Origin: Fennellomyces sp. T-0311
Taxonomy: Eukaryota > Mucoromycota > Mucoromycetes > Mucorales > Lichtheimiaceae
Assembly (NCBI GenBank): GCA_025266875.1
Contig: JALLLT010000001.1
Coordinates: 1,798,001-1,862,000, forward strand
Reading direction: 5' to 3'
Length of the DNA stretch: 64,000 nt
Both the position numbers and the translations under genes were made by a program. The notes below the pieces were generated by a model that saw nothing but the letters and a program-made list of their open reading frames with translations, made no database searches and was not told the origin of the DNA. This document shows, one piece after another, positions 43,789 to 56,263 of the stretch; within the stretch, counting starts at the first letter, position 1, and each line of letters begins with the position of its first letter.

Positions 43789-44726
43789 ATGCCACTTTTC
43801 AGCTTTCGCAAGAAAAAAGAGAAGAAGCAGCAACAACTACGAAAGACAAAGTCCACCGGCAACATTGCCGAGGAAAAGGTCGAGCCGACCACCGAGCAGG
43901 TTGCCAAGGAAGCTCCCGAGATCCGCGTGAGTGGGTCGACCAGCACCAGCGACTACAGTTCTTCTTCAGATGAAAGTGACAGCGACAATGAAAGTGTTTC
44001 AAGTCTGCCGGCCCAGCGAACGCGACCTCAGCACATGACGCTCCCACGTGCCTCCATTGCTAAGAGTAACTCCTCGCCTTGTACTCCTCAAGAACAACAA
44101 AGGAGCAGCTATTTCTCGTCGGGCGATCTGGAGTTACTGCTGTCCCAGGAAACGCAGGCCCGCATCGATGCCCAAGAGAAGGCTGCTGCGGCTGCGGTGG
44201 AGACGCCGCCGCCAAGAAAGACCACGCTTAAATTTGAATTACCGGTGACACCATCCAGATCGAGGTCGCCCGCTTATTCGGCTTACTCTCGTCCGCGCCA
44301 ACGTTGGTCTCTTCCGGACGAGAAGCTGCTGGACGAGCCCAAAAAGTCCAAGAAGAAGTCCAAGCGCAAGTCGCGCTGGAATAGGATCATGCGCTCCGAT
44401 GACGAAGGGGACAGCGACGAGGAATCGGCCAGGAAGATGCAGGTGGGCGACAAGGTGTATCTCTTGCACCGTCCGCTCCCGATCTTTGGATACGTCCGTT
44501 ACATGGGCACCATGGATACCGAGCCAGGTGACGACTGGGTCGGCGTCGAATTGGAGAGCCGAGGTATGTAAACAAGGGGAGTCTGGAACGTTACAGAAGA
44601 TGAGATGCTAAAAAAACGTACTATTTAGTGGGCAAAAATGACGGGTCCGTGAATGGTCGTCGCTATTTCCAAACAGATCCTCATCGGGGCATTTTCGTCC
44701 GCCAGTCTGAACTTGGATTTGCGTAA
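43789..44726 (+). CDS. CAP-Gly domain protein
   Basis: Two exons, 43789-44563 and 44629-44726, about 290 residues. The first 210 residues are low complexity: a basic start ([11 protein letters not shown]), a Ser/Asp-rich patch, an Ala run and a strongly basic [11 protein letters not shown] segment. The C-terminal CAP-Gly domain begins about residue 225 (VGDKVYLL), has [10 protein letters not shown] and the signature GKNDGSVNG with RRYFQ, and ends at [13 protein letters not shown]. The intron splits the domain just before GKNDG. CAP-Gly domains bind the C-termini of alpha-tubulin and EB1, so a microtubule plus-end role is likely. It is too short for a Bik1/CLIP-170 type and lacks their coiled coil and zinc knuckle, so it may be a lineage-specific linker. 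Confidence 0.75.
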
Positions 44727-44957
44727 CACACAACCTTCTATTTGATACCCCTCTCCTGCAAACATTATATTACCGGCATCACTTCACTCTCATACTGTTG
44801 TATTGTTTACTTATTACTGCATTTTTTCTGTCCATGAGAACCCAATAAACCCTCTTTATTGTGTGCTCGATCGAATGAACGTCGTTCCTTTTCCACGTGG
44901 CGTGAGTCATGTACGGTGTGTACTTTTTTTGGTGATGGCAGCGGGGGGATATATTAT

Positions 44958-46289
44958 CTAGCGACGTTTGGCCAGTTCGAGTTCGACAAGTTGCCCGATG
45001 TTATTGGCAAAGGCGGATTTGGCATTGTCCTCCATCGTCAAATGGTGGTCCGCCGCAAACTGCTCCACGAGCTTGACGTAGTCAATGTGGTCTTGGCGTG
45101 GGACGTTTAAGGTGGCGTACACACCCGGCAAGAACGAAATGTTGATGGATAAAATATTCGGGCCGGTGTCGACTTGCTTCTTAGCCTCAGGCGATGCATA
45201 AATCGAATCCGCGGAAGAACTCGTCGACATTGGCGTCGGAGCGTATTTGGATGCCGCGGATCCGGTGGCCCATTTTGATGCGTTGGACCCTTCTGACATG
45301 ACCGTATCCGTGGCGTATTTCGACGCGGATGAACCTTGTTGTGCTGGTGCGTACTTGGATGCAGCAGACGATGCATCAGAAGTAGCATATCGCGAGGCAC
45401 CAGATCCACCGCCCCACTGTTGCTGTGCTGGTGGTTGCTGTGGTACTGGTTGCTGTGGTTGCTGACCCCATTGTTGTTGCTGTGGCCATTGTTGTTGTTG
45501 TTGCTGGGGCTGTTGGCCCCATTGTTGCTGTTGTGGCTGTTGTGGCGCATACCGTGACGCGTTGGATCCACTTGCATACTTGCTTGCAGACGCGCCGGAC
45601 TGGAAATTACTTTTCGGTTGTTGCTGTTGTTGCTGTTGTTGTTGTTGTTGTGGTGGTGGTCGTGCAGCAGAAGCTGGCTGTTCCCAAAATGGTTTATCTG
45701 CCAACGGAGTCGATCCCCAAGCATTGTTTGTCGGCGGTGCACGGGTGTAAGACCGAGAAGGTGGTGGTGGTGTTGGTTTGGGTGGTGGTCTACTTGGTGC
45801 GCCTCGACCACGACCTGCTCCACTTTTAGGCTTCTTTTTCTTGCCTCTTCCGCTAGGACTGCCGCTAGCGCTTTTTGGCATGGGTGAACCCTTCTTTAGT
45901 CGATGGTTGAGAATATATTCTTCGTCTACTGGTTTGTAGTTTCCACCCTTGCGATGCAGGTTACCGGAACCAAGACCACCAGGTCCCAACTTGAAATTGG
46001 GATCAATGAGTGCTGCCCAACCTTCTGCAGAGACATTGTATTCAGTTGTGCCGTCCTTTTTCGTGGTCTGTTCACCCCAGGAACTGATTTGCAAAGGTGC
46101 GTCTTCTTCGTCACTTTCATCGGAGTAGAAGTCGTCGCTCATATCTTCGTCATCGTATGACATGGATGAAGGAGTGGGTTGTTGTGCTGCTGGTTGCTGC
46201 TGCTGCTGTTGATTGCCATTAAGATTTCCCCAGGACGAGCCCAAGACGGCGCCAGGGTTCTGTTGAAACATGCCTCGTTGGTTCGACAT
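44958..46289 (-). CDS. Gln-rich disordered protein with ASKYA repeats
   Basis: Single open frame of 443 residues. The N-terminal half has a short Gln run, an acidic segment (DEDMSDDFYSDESDEED) and a basic Arg/Gly stretch (GRGKKKKPKSGAGRGRG). Pro-rich and poly-Gln tracts (11-12 Gln in a row) follow. Next come seven copies of the motif (S/A)S(K/R)(Y/W)A, spaced unevenly. The C-terminal 80 residues are the only part that looks folded (SINISFLPGVYATLNVPRQ, then DYVKLVEQFAADHHL); they resemble nothing I can name with certainty. The poly-Gln is coded by mixed CAA/CAG. Function unknown; RNA-binding or condensate-forming scaffold is a guess from composition. Confidence 0.75.
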   Translation of the reverse strand: MSNQRGMFQQNPGAVLGSSWGNLNGNQQQQQQPAAQQPTPSSMSYDDEDMSDDFYSDESDEEDAPLQISSWGEQTTKKDGTTEYNVSAEGWAALIDPNFKLGPGGLGSGNLHRKGGNYKPVDEEYILNHRLKKGSPMPKSASGSPSGRGKKKKPKSGAGRGRGAPSRPPPKPTPPPPSRSYTRAPPTNNAWGSTPLADKPFWEQPASAARPPPQQQQQQQQQQQPKSNFQSGASASKYASGSNASRYAPQQPQQQQWGQQPQQQQQQWPQQQQWGQQPQQPVPQQPPAQQQWGGGSGASRYATSDASSAASKYAPAQQGSSASKYATDTVMSEGSNASKWATGSAASKYAPTPMSTSSSADSIYASPEAKKQVDTGPNILSINISFLPGVYATLNVPRQDHIDYVKLVEQFAADHHLTMEDNAKSAFANNIGQLVELELAKRR

Positions 46290-46733
46290 GGGCCGTCGTC
46301 GTCGTCGTCGTCTTTTTCTTTACCGAAAAAACCAAAGTGACTTCTTTTGAACCAGAAAAAAAAATGGGTTCCTCACCCTCTCCGCACACGTGCTCCTAAC
46401 ACGCCGCTCCCTTAACTCCAACGTATTCAGGCGTCTGCCCTGATTCATTGATGTTTTTTTTTTTGGTACGGACTGACATTCTTCTGTGCAGAGCGCAGTT
46501 AAGTATCATCGAACAAGACACATTCCAACGGATGGCTTGTTCTCCACACAACAGACACATGGTGCTGCGGAAAAATATAGTACATATATTGGTAGGAAAG
46601 ACGAAGAAAGGACGAAACAACAGAAAATCATGACAAAAAGACACGGCAGAGGTGGCGGAGAGTGGTGCTTTTTCAGTAAGGTGCGGGAGAGGAGAAATGA
46701 TGCGAATGGATGAATGACTTTTTTCTTTTCTTT
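46290..46733. other. intergenic region
   Basis: About 440 bp between the start of the Gln-rich gene and the stop of the Ras exchange factor gene. It has a short GTC microsatellite near 46293 and T-rich tracts. No gene is supported. Confidence 0.45.
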
Positions 46734-49700
46734 TTACGCGAGACTCGAGATGAAGCTCTTGATATCAAACTCTTCTTCGCGAGGTTCCAGTTGCAAACTT
46801 CGGGTATAGAATACTTGATCATCCTTCTGGACGGTTTCAAGGCACTGAAGCAAGTAGCGTTGGATTTCTTCCACTTCGGTGAGTTTGTATGCGATCTGGA
46901 ATTGGTCGATATCGCTGAGGATCCGGGTCGTCTTTATGTACTTGTCGAAATTAATCAGCTGATGGCCATTGACCGACGTGCGATGGTTGGCGTTGCCGTC
47001 ATCGATAAATGTCATGTCGGTAAGGTACACGCCAAGGAACGGTAAGCAAGGTGCAGCCGCATTCTTCAATCGTCGTCGATATTCGGCAAAGTTGCGTTGC
47101 GAATCCGTTGCCCGGTAAATCGGGTCGTACATTGCCTTGTATTTGGCAGACACATACTCCCATGTCCGTTTCAACCGGGCAATGCTGGTCGAATCAAGTG
47201 CCGATCGAATGGCCATCAGCGTATTGTAGTTTTGCAGTTGCAAACAATGCTGAAATACCACTTTAGTTTTAGAGCAGATGCCATCCGATCTATCACACAC
47301 TTACGTCGCCAATCTTGATCCATAATTTAATCATCTGCGCGCGCTTCTTGACGTCAGATTCATGTAGAATCGTGTCAGATACCCAGCTGGTGATTTGTGT
47401 ACTGCGTTGAATCATGGCTTTCACATGGATGGCCGTACTGCTGCCGACCTTCTTTTTGAACTCTTGACCGATCATTTCGTTGGGTTGGATCTGGCAAAAC
47501 AGCGAGTTTTCCATCAATGTCAGCTGACGAGCAATTTCGAGTGGATCGAATTCGTTGATGTGGATAGTCGTCAGAATGCCCTGGCTCATGGCCTTTCGCA
47601 GCGTGTTACGAAGAGATCGGGTGATGTTTGGCGGTGGTGCAACGGCAGGTTCGGAATGGTGATGATCTTCAAACAATGCCAAGGTTGAAAACAGGGATGT
47701 GCCCGCTGACAATGAGATGTGTGACCCTGAAGGTTGTTTGTGTAGCGTGGGCCGGGGCTCGCTCGCGTACGATAATTTGCGTCCAGCTGTCATCATACCC
47801 TTCGACGTAAACTATCAAAGAAACAAAATGGGTGAGCTAACAGCTTATGGTTTGAATAGGCAATCACTCACTCTCTTGCGAATCAATTCCATCATTCGCT
47901 TGGAGGGGCCTGGCATGGCATGCATCAATGGGCCGGCAGTGAAGTCCACCAACATTTTCTCGGTACATGCATCGGACTCGTAACAAAAGTACGTTTCGAT
48001 CCATGTTTTGATCACGTTGTAAACACGCAGGCGGACAGGTACAAGCACGCGGCTCGTCCACACCGCCAAGTCCTCCGAAGTCAAAAGTGTATCCGCAGGA
48101 GGCTGAATATCAAATCGCTTCACCAACAGCTCCAAAAATCGCGTGGGCGTGGTGAAGAGACGGAAGTTGTAAAAGAAAGATCGGGTAAACATGAGTTCTA
48201 TTCCCAAAAATGTCAAACCACATTGTATAACCCATGAACCACAACCATCCTCTTACCTGGAGATTTCTCATGTTGAGTCAATTTCTCTACCAATGCTTCA
48301 ATCGTAGCACCAGTAACCTGTCCTTCGCTGTTGAACATCATTTCGTCTTCAGAGAACACGCGTTGTTTAAGGAACCATGGATCATTTTCACCCTAATTTT
48401 TGCGCATTAAGATAAAAAAAGGAATAACCTCGCACTCCCTCTTTTTCTCTTATTATTACCTTGGCAACCTGTTCACTCTCCCGTCGCTGCTCAGACATGG
48501 ATAGCCAAGAGGATGTCCGTCGTATCCGTGGTGGCTCGACCAAAGTTTCGCTGGAGGCTGTCGAGTTTCGTTGATCATCGTTCCGGTTCTTCAATGACAT
48601 GCGGAAAGCGGATATGCTCATTTCGCGAGGACGACGCGTTCGACTCGATTGATCGGCTGTGGGAGTGGATTTTGAACTCAAAATCTTGAGGTCGGGCTGG
48701 GCTTTGATGGTGGAAGTGGATTTGGGCGGTGGCGGTGGAGGAATCGACATGAGCGAAGAGGAGGAGTTGTTTTGTTGGTATGTAGCCGGAGGTATGGCAG
48801 GGTATGTATTATTCGGGCTCATGACTTCTGGACTGGTCATGGGTGTCAAGGATTCGACACTTTGTCGCAATTGAGAAGTGCTGCTTGTCCGTGTCGAACT
48901 TGCTGCAGATGATCCACGAGGTGGCACGTTGTTGGATCGTCGTACTGTATCCGATCGTGCCAACTTGCTGTTTCGTGATTTAGACATGGCTCTGGATCGA
49001 CGTGCCAGTTCAGAAGGAGGAACCGGTGGCACGCTCTTGGCTTGTTGTGCAATATCCAAATTCTCCACCTCATGTTCATCCACTCTTTCCAATGCTTTTG
49101 ATGAATCGTCGTCGTCTGCATACTGATGCTGCAATACGTTCAACGAGGTGACTTTTCTGCCGAGAATGCTGAGTGTTTGGTTTCGTCTGGCATCCACTGA
49201 ACTTTCCAATTTCTCGCGCATCTCGCTCACATCGTCTTCGTCCTTTGTCGTAGTACAGACATCTACCTGCAGACAGATGCGGACACGTGCGGCACTGTCA
49301 TTCGTGGTACGAACAACGTTTTCGCAGCTCTCCCTCAAATGATCATAGTCGTCGGTGGAACGACCCCTGGGTCCTGCCAATGCCCTGACCGAAGTTACAA
49401 GATTCGTAATGGCGCTGTACACGGATTCTTTGGCCAAGACCAGCGCCACCAGATGCGGATCCTCGGGAATAATCGAGTAGTGTTTGTAATCGATATCACC
49501 CACGTTGGAGCATACGTGTTCGACCACAGCCAGGAAGTTGCGAATCGCTTCGACTGCTTTTCGCGTTGTTTCGAGCATTTCGGTGGCCCGTTGTCGATTC
49601 GCCAAAAACTTTTCGATCGTTGCCAGCAAACCGGTCATGAGTTCATCAATCGTTGCTTGGTGCTCCAACAGGCTTTGCAGAATGTTTTGTGCATCTGAAA

Positions 49701-50852
49701 GTGGTACAGCTTTGGCAATCAGTGATACGCTGGATAATCGCGCATCCACCAGTTGTTGTCGCAGGGATGAGGATGATTCGACTGAAACAAGCGATGATCG
49801 GGGTGAAATGCTGTGATGGCTGCCGTTGGGTGTTGCGTATCGCGTTTGGTCGTCGCTCATAAACTCTGGCACAGTCTTCAAGATCTCTTCAAATGCCGTC
49901 ATTTCCGAAAGTAACTGGTTGGCAAGGGATGGCACTTGTTCATCCGACTTGGGTTGTTCTGCACTTTGCAATTCCTTTCCCTTCAACACCAACTTGCTCA
50001 GAGCACTCAGGATGATCTTCCGCTGCCGTGCCAATTCGGGATGGCTTTTTAATATCGGTGAATCGTTGCTGACCGTGTTGGCTGCAGTCAGTACGGCGCG
50101 GATGGATGAAACGACTTGGAATATGGCGAGTTGAGTGTTGGTGGACGTGGCGCATGCTTCGACAAGCTCAGACATTCGTTTTTGAACATCATCCATCAAG
50201 GCCTCCCAACTTGGTATTGCAGGGACCTTGGGGTCATCGTCTTTTTCGGGTGGCGGTGGTGCAGGTTCTGATGTGTTACTTTTACGTCGGTCCTCATTCA
50301 ACAAGGCCCTTGCCAATTCCACTCGACTTTGTTTTGCTGATGTTGTTGTTTCGACCTGCAAAACAAAGAATAATAAAATGATGAATACAAATATGGAAAT
50401 TACGTCTTTTTTATAATTACCTGGTCCATCGGGTCTTCTTCTTCGATAGCGGGTGTTGCGTGTTTGCGCCAGGTCTCCCATTCCTGTTGCGACTCCTCAT
50501 CGTCAAAGTCAGCACTGTGTCTGACAGCCTCTCCTATCCTGCCAACGTAGTTGCTGGGAAACCATCCGCGCACACCACCTGATAAACCATCCCACCAGCC
50601 GGAGCTGTCCCGATTAAAAACTTCAATGATTGCTCCTTTCCGGAAAAACAGACACGAGACCGCTTCATCTGCAGGTGCGTTGGTGGGTAAATAGTCATGC
50701 AAGGCTTGAACAAAGTGTGAGGTGAGGGTGGACGGTGCGGGTGCCGAGGCGTTTCGGGGTGAGCTGGGGAGTGATGCAGGTGGCGACAGCGACACTGACA
50801 TAGGTTGCGTTTTGGGACTCGTCGGTACAAGAACTGCATGCGATAACGTCAT
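46734..50852 (-). CDS. Cdc25-type Ras guanine-nucleotide exchange factor with SH3 domain
   Basis: Six exons: 50852-50420, about 50356-48462, 48392-48258, about 48195-47871, 47812-47305 and about 47250-46734. An N-terminal SH3 domain occupies residues about 47-108 (ALHDYLP, SGWWDGL, GWFPSNYVG). A long helical and Ser-rich linker follows. The RasGEF N-terminal (REM) domain spans exons 3-4 (GQVTGATIEALVEKL, then RFLELLVKRF). The catalytic RasGEF domain has FDPLEIARQLTLMENSLF, NYNTLMAIRSAL, RLKRTWEYVS and the hallmark PFLGVYLTDMTFIDDGN. It loads Ras with GTP and so feeds the cAMP/PKA or MAPK pathway at the plasma membrane. The architecture matches fungal Cdc25; whether it is the sole Cdc25 orthologue cannot be told from one window. 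Confidence 0.88.
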
Positions 50853-53800
50853 GTTTCTTTCTGCTGTTGTTGCTGTTATATACGGTAAGAAACGGTAAAG
50901 GCGAGTAGTGTGTGTGAAAAGGAGGATACAGAAAAAAATGAGAGCGAGAGAGAGAGAGTTTGTTTCACGCGCGCGCCGTTTCTATGGTTATTGCATGGAC
51001 GCCAAGGCAAGGCAACGGTATGATTGCCAAGTGGAAATAAATATGTACAGAGCGAGTGGTTGGAAGAAGGAAAAAGAAGAAAAAAAATAGTCGGGTTGGT
51101 CCGCATATTATTTTTTTGCTCCCTCCCATTTACGAAAAAGGGGATGGATTGATGGGTTAATCGTACTACTGTACCTATGGAATCATCCGTTATTTTAGGG
51201 GCTTTCCAAAAGGCTCTTCCCCTTTTGTTTCTTTTCGCTTTGTGTGTTTTTCTTTTCGACCGATCGGCAAACCTTCCTCCACTGCCTTCATCGTTTCAAC
51301 ATCTTTTTTTTTTCGCTGACTTGTCATTTCCCCCATGCAAGGCTCGTACAAGGCTGCAAAAAAAAGAATGTATGTGTCACACAACAGTGATAGCTGTTTG
51401 CCGCACACGCGCAAAAACACACGTGGATCAATGGGGTCTGTGTGGGGGTTTATAGACAGTGGCTGTTATAGTTGGGTCGTTTAAGCAAATAACAAATATA
51501 TCGATCTCAAGAGTGGCCCCCATAATGTCACCGAGTAAAAAAAAAACTGTATCATTTTCTCGACCTTTTTTCAATATGGTTTAGAGTTTTCTTTACGCCC
51601 TTTCGCCATTTTGATCTTAGCTAAATGTGTAACGTTGTACACAAACGCGAAAAACGTCTCACACTCAATTAAAATACACATGGCATCGTCGCTGCCAAAG
51701 ATAAGCATAAGGATTTATAGAATCCCTATTTTCCGTTCTACACAAACTCGTTACTTGGCGGTATACCAAAACGGGGAATTCCTTGTTTATGAACATGTTC
51801 GAACCCGCCTTTTTTCGCTACCAATGATCGGTCAGGGCCCACGTAATATGTGAACACGTCGCTGTCAGTGAGTCAGCATGCTCCAGTCATATATGGGGTA
51901 GTTTCTTTTCCCAAGCTTCTTTTTAACAAAAAAAAATGATGGCTACACAGCATATGTAATGTATAACTTGACAGATACTTTTTTTTTGTTTACATTTTTT
52001 TGTTGTCATAGTTATTTTTAAATGAAAAGGTAGTTATTATAGCAACTGTTAAATGATATGCTTTTTATGTATATATGTATATATGTATATATATATATAT
52101 ATAAAGTTGAAAGCCACAATAGTGACATTGACCACCCGTGAGCTTTCTTGTACTACGAGCCGAATAACAGTCAGATAATGAGGTCAACAGAGATCGACTG
52201 TAACCTTCACGTTTTCCCCACGCTTTTTTAATCCTTCTAATCTCGCAAACTATATTTTTGCTCTCCCAGCCCTTATCAACTGTTAGATATCAAAATAACA
52301 TTAGACATCTCTATTTTTTAAACTACAGCCTTTTCATTTATTTACGCCGACCCATTGAAAAAGATAAACTATACGTATTGTTTATCGTTCGATTTTCATG
52401 TGTAACCAAGTAAAAAAAGGCCAATATCTTTTATATCGCCTAATATTAATAATAATCTACGTAAGCATTACAGATTGTTTTTTTTCTTCTCAATATCGTA
52501 TTGAGAACAATTCTGCCTTTAACTCTTATCAAAAGGAAGGTGGTACAAAAAATGAAACCAGGTGATTGCCTTTCAAAATTATTTTTGAGCGGTTAAAACC
52601 AATGCCGATTTCAGTGGCGCTCTCAAACTGATCGATCGACATCGCCGCTCGTAATATTTCAGGGTTAACCTTATCTAAATGTCCTTTTCTTTCAATGAAG
52701 GGGAAAGAGAAAAGAGGAAAAGGGGAAATTAACCACAAAAATCTCACATGTGAAAAAAAAGCGGCCTACTGCATTCCTGCATATGGTTCTTGAAATGCTC
52801 TTCTTTTTTTTAAAAAAAAAAGTGTTCCCCTTTACAGGTTGCACAATCTAGTCTCCGTCCGGTTTCTCCACACAGTAATAACTTTTTTTTGTCAGTAGCA
52901 CGGAGCCCATCCTGATGACCAAGGGGGGCTTTGTTACTGATGCATATGCATGATTTTTGTGTATAAATAAATATACAGAGAGTGTATAAAGATTTGAAAC
53001 AGGAGTAAATTATAAAGATCTAGAAAGCTTTTTTTTATAATGCAAATGTCGTACAACTAATTGACCATGCTTGGTTTTACCAAGGAAAGCGTTGCTCCGA
53101 CGTACAATATCGGGATATACAGCATTGTTTGTACATATCCGGCATTCTGGTACCTGCTTTTTTTTTATAATAGCCATTGTAAAAAAAGCGCTTAGTACTG
53201 TATCACATATTACACATTAACCATCAAAATCCTAATATGAGCCAATCGTACTGCTTTGCTGTCATGATCCTTCCAAACATGTGCGGACCTAGACAAAAAC
53301 AAAAAGCTTAGCATTTAATTTTGGTTACGCGCCATTGGTGATACACGAAAACGTAAAAGGAGTAACTTTGCTTTCTCGGTACACTCTGAGTTGCGTAAGA
53401 CGCGTGTTATTAACTGTAAATTAGTCTGTATTAAAATTCTAGGGAAAAAGATCACGCCTTTGATAACGCAACAGTAAAAGCTCACTGCAAGTTATATTAC
53501 ATGATCGACAATTCATCCCTTCTTTTAAGCACATGAAAAAGATCTACAATAGCGAGCCTAACAAACCATAGATACAAGGATAATGTTCTATATCAACGAA
53601 TGTAAACATAGATGGGAAAAAAGAGGCGTATGTTACAGGTCTAGCCTTTGTCGACTGCTGGAAGCCATTACGTTCGTCCTTGACAATGTCTCTTCTACAA
53701 AGCTTTGGGTTGTATCGCGCGTATACGTACTGCAATCATAGATATCCAAAGACTCCCATCTCTTCCCTGGCCACTTGTCTATCAAGCGCAAAGCTTGCTC

Positions 53801-53895
53801 CGCTGCAATCGACTAATACCCCACTTTGTGCTGGCCAAGTGCCACAATATGATCCGGAATCGTTTTCCAAAACAAAAACGGGTTTTCACCCGAAC
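50853..53895. other. long intergenic region, AT-rich
   Basis: About 3 kb with many poly-T/poly-A tracts, a GA repeat near 50944-50960 and an (AT)n/(TATG)n microsatellite at about 52064-52103. Short open frames occur (for example 51177-51455 and 51611-51853) but are T-rich, lack splice structure and resemble no family. I looked for tRNA and snRNA patterns and saw none. The first 200 bp likely holds the promoter of the Ras exchange factor. Confidence 0.4.
52064..52103. repeat. AT-rich microsatellite
   Basis: Repeats of TATG/TATA resolving into (AT)n. Simple sequence, no function implied. Confidence 0.8.
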
Positions 53896-56263
53896 GAATA
53901 AATGAGGTGCATTTCACGAAAGAATGCAGTTGATTTGTCAATTTTTGCGGCTTTGCTATCGTCACATCTTCGCAAAACCATAGTTTGATTGTTTTTAACG
54001 TCTTTCTGTCGATACTAGAAATCATCGGTGATGGTCAACGTGACATTCACCAACACCAGGGTTCCAAACATGGAAATGGATGCAAAACATGTTCGAGGTC
54101 GAATAATGGTTCCGAGGCTTCCTTGCTTTCGAAAACAAGTGGTCGCAAACGATGTGTGCCAACCATGATGGCGTTTTGGGTCGCAAAACAGTTTGTGCCG
54201 ATACAAGATTTTCCTTACCCAGGATTCGCTCAATCAGTCGTCGCAGTGTCGCATGTAATCCTTGGTGAAGGCTCCAGTGTACTTGGTCGACGGACACGCA
54301 TGTGGTTGTTTTCCAATCGGGATGGTTCGCAGTCGCGGAGACGAAGGGTCTATCCGAGTTGAGAAAACTAGGATTCCCTTGGATCATTCATCTACTGAAC
54401 GTGCTGGAGTCTAGTAAACAGTGGTAGAATTCGCTTCACACTTTCCATGGTCACGCCTTTTCCACTGGGCGTCAAGTCAATGACTTGCTGGACGGATTGA
54501 GTAGTAGGACAATCTGTACTAACTTTGGTGTTATATAGATGGGCAAAAGGGTCTACGCCCCTGTCGATTCTTAGCTTGAGATGTCTGAAGTTTGGGCACG
54601 GCGTCATTGTCATAATGGAGAAAGTCGTCGAGAGCGCGATCGAAAGTGATGATATCCGAAAATAAAGTCACTGTGCTTCTGGTCATATCGAATGTGATTC
54701 TAATGGGAGCTGTCAGCTTCACTGTAATATCAGGGGAAGCTGTAACTTTAATCATAACTGAGGTTCTATACTGGTGATGTTGGAAGCTAAAAGTCAAGAT
54801 ACGCTCAGTACACAGTGTAGGCCATTCATGTCTTTGTACTACGTTGGCTTGGATGATTTCTCGCAGCAAACCGGGTTAACCGAAAAGGGGGGGGGGGGCA
54901 GCTCATGCAAACGGAAAGTAATTTTTCTAGCCAGCTTTAAATTGAGCTGCGCGAACACGTTTTTCAGGTCCTCTAGGATATTGCCCTCTACAGCTTTCAT
55001 GTTATTACCGATAGTCTTAAAAAATACTCTAGGGCAATGATCATCCCGACAGCTTGATTTCTGAGATACTGTCGCTTAGTATCATATTAATAAGCTGTCT
55101 ATCCTACCATCTTCCGAATCGTTTTATGAACCTAAAAACCATATTGTCCTAATGTATGCATTCTCGCCATGGTATTATACAATACTACTGCATATAACAG
55201 GCTATGTCTTCACTGGTGTGCTGCTTGTTGACTGTCCATTGGTGACTATGTAGAAAGAAATACACTAATGTAATGCATTTTATTGATTCAACAGCGGTAT
55301 TCTGTAAGCACAATGTTTTTAGCCTTTCTTTCTGCAGTCTTAATCGCATTTTGAGCCACAGATTCACATTCCATGAAAGTGAGGTTTCTCAAGCTCGGTG
55401 CTCCTACAATCAGACCCATAATTCCTTGGTCTGTCACATTTTCAATATCTCTAGGCTGATACGCTCCAGATGCTTTGTACTATCAGCAATGATGGTTAGT
55501 AAACCGTCTGTGCTTGTGTCCATCTCGATTAGCTTAACGTACAGTATACCGCTGCCGTCTTGGTTTCTAAAGAATTGATCCCGCCCCCCTTATTTTCGAA
55601 ACATCTGATAATCTTGCAAACCAAATAGTTTCCAAAATCTTTATGTCGAGTAAAGTATTAAGGACCGCATCTGTGACAACACACCTCGAATAGCGAAGAG
55701 AGATGATTTTCAGCTGTCATTTAGACCGCTGATCTCTTGTATACCTCTCAAATAATTGTAGAAAATATTCTTCGCTAGTCCCGATACAATGATCATAGGA
55801 AAATTTGGAAGATTCCCAATTGTGTCAGGGCAATAAGTGTGTTGACTAAACCAAATACATCTTGTGAAATTGACAGATGTCATCTGTGTTCACGCAGTGC
55901 ACGTGGATATCGAGCGCAAGATCAAGCCTTGCATGCTATCTTGATCACTTCCCCGGTATGCTAAATTGTTTAGGTTCTTCAGTTTCAGATATGCATACAC
56001 TTGAAACCCATTGTAACAAGACCTGGTGGCGGGTCGTCAGCTGAGATATTGATGTAGAGAGTTTTGAGAGAATACATATTTCACGGTATCAGTGGCAGAG
56101 CTGCAGAAGCAGGGTTTGTGGAGCCCACTTTTTTGTGTAGAACTGGCGTATACAAACACTCTGGCATCCAGTTTCAGAGTATTCCAGTTCGGGTGCCATA
56201 CTGATCTGAACATTCTATCCAAAAAGTTAGAAGATTCGGACAGGCTGTGTCAATAGCCACCAT

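Noticed and set aside
50853..53895. Small open frames and possible RNA genes in the long intergenic region
   Set aside because: Frames are T-rich and short with no family signal, and no tRNA, 5S or spliceosomal RNA pattern was found by eye.
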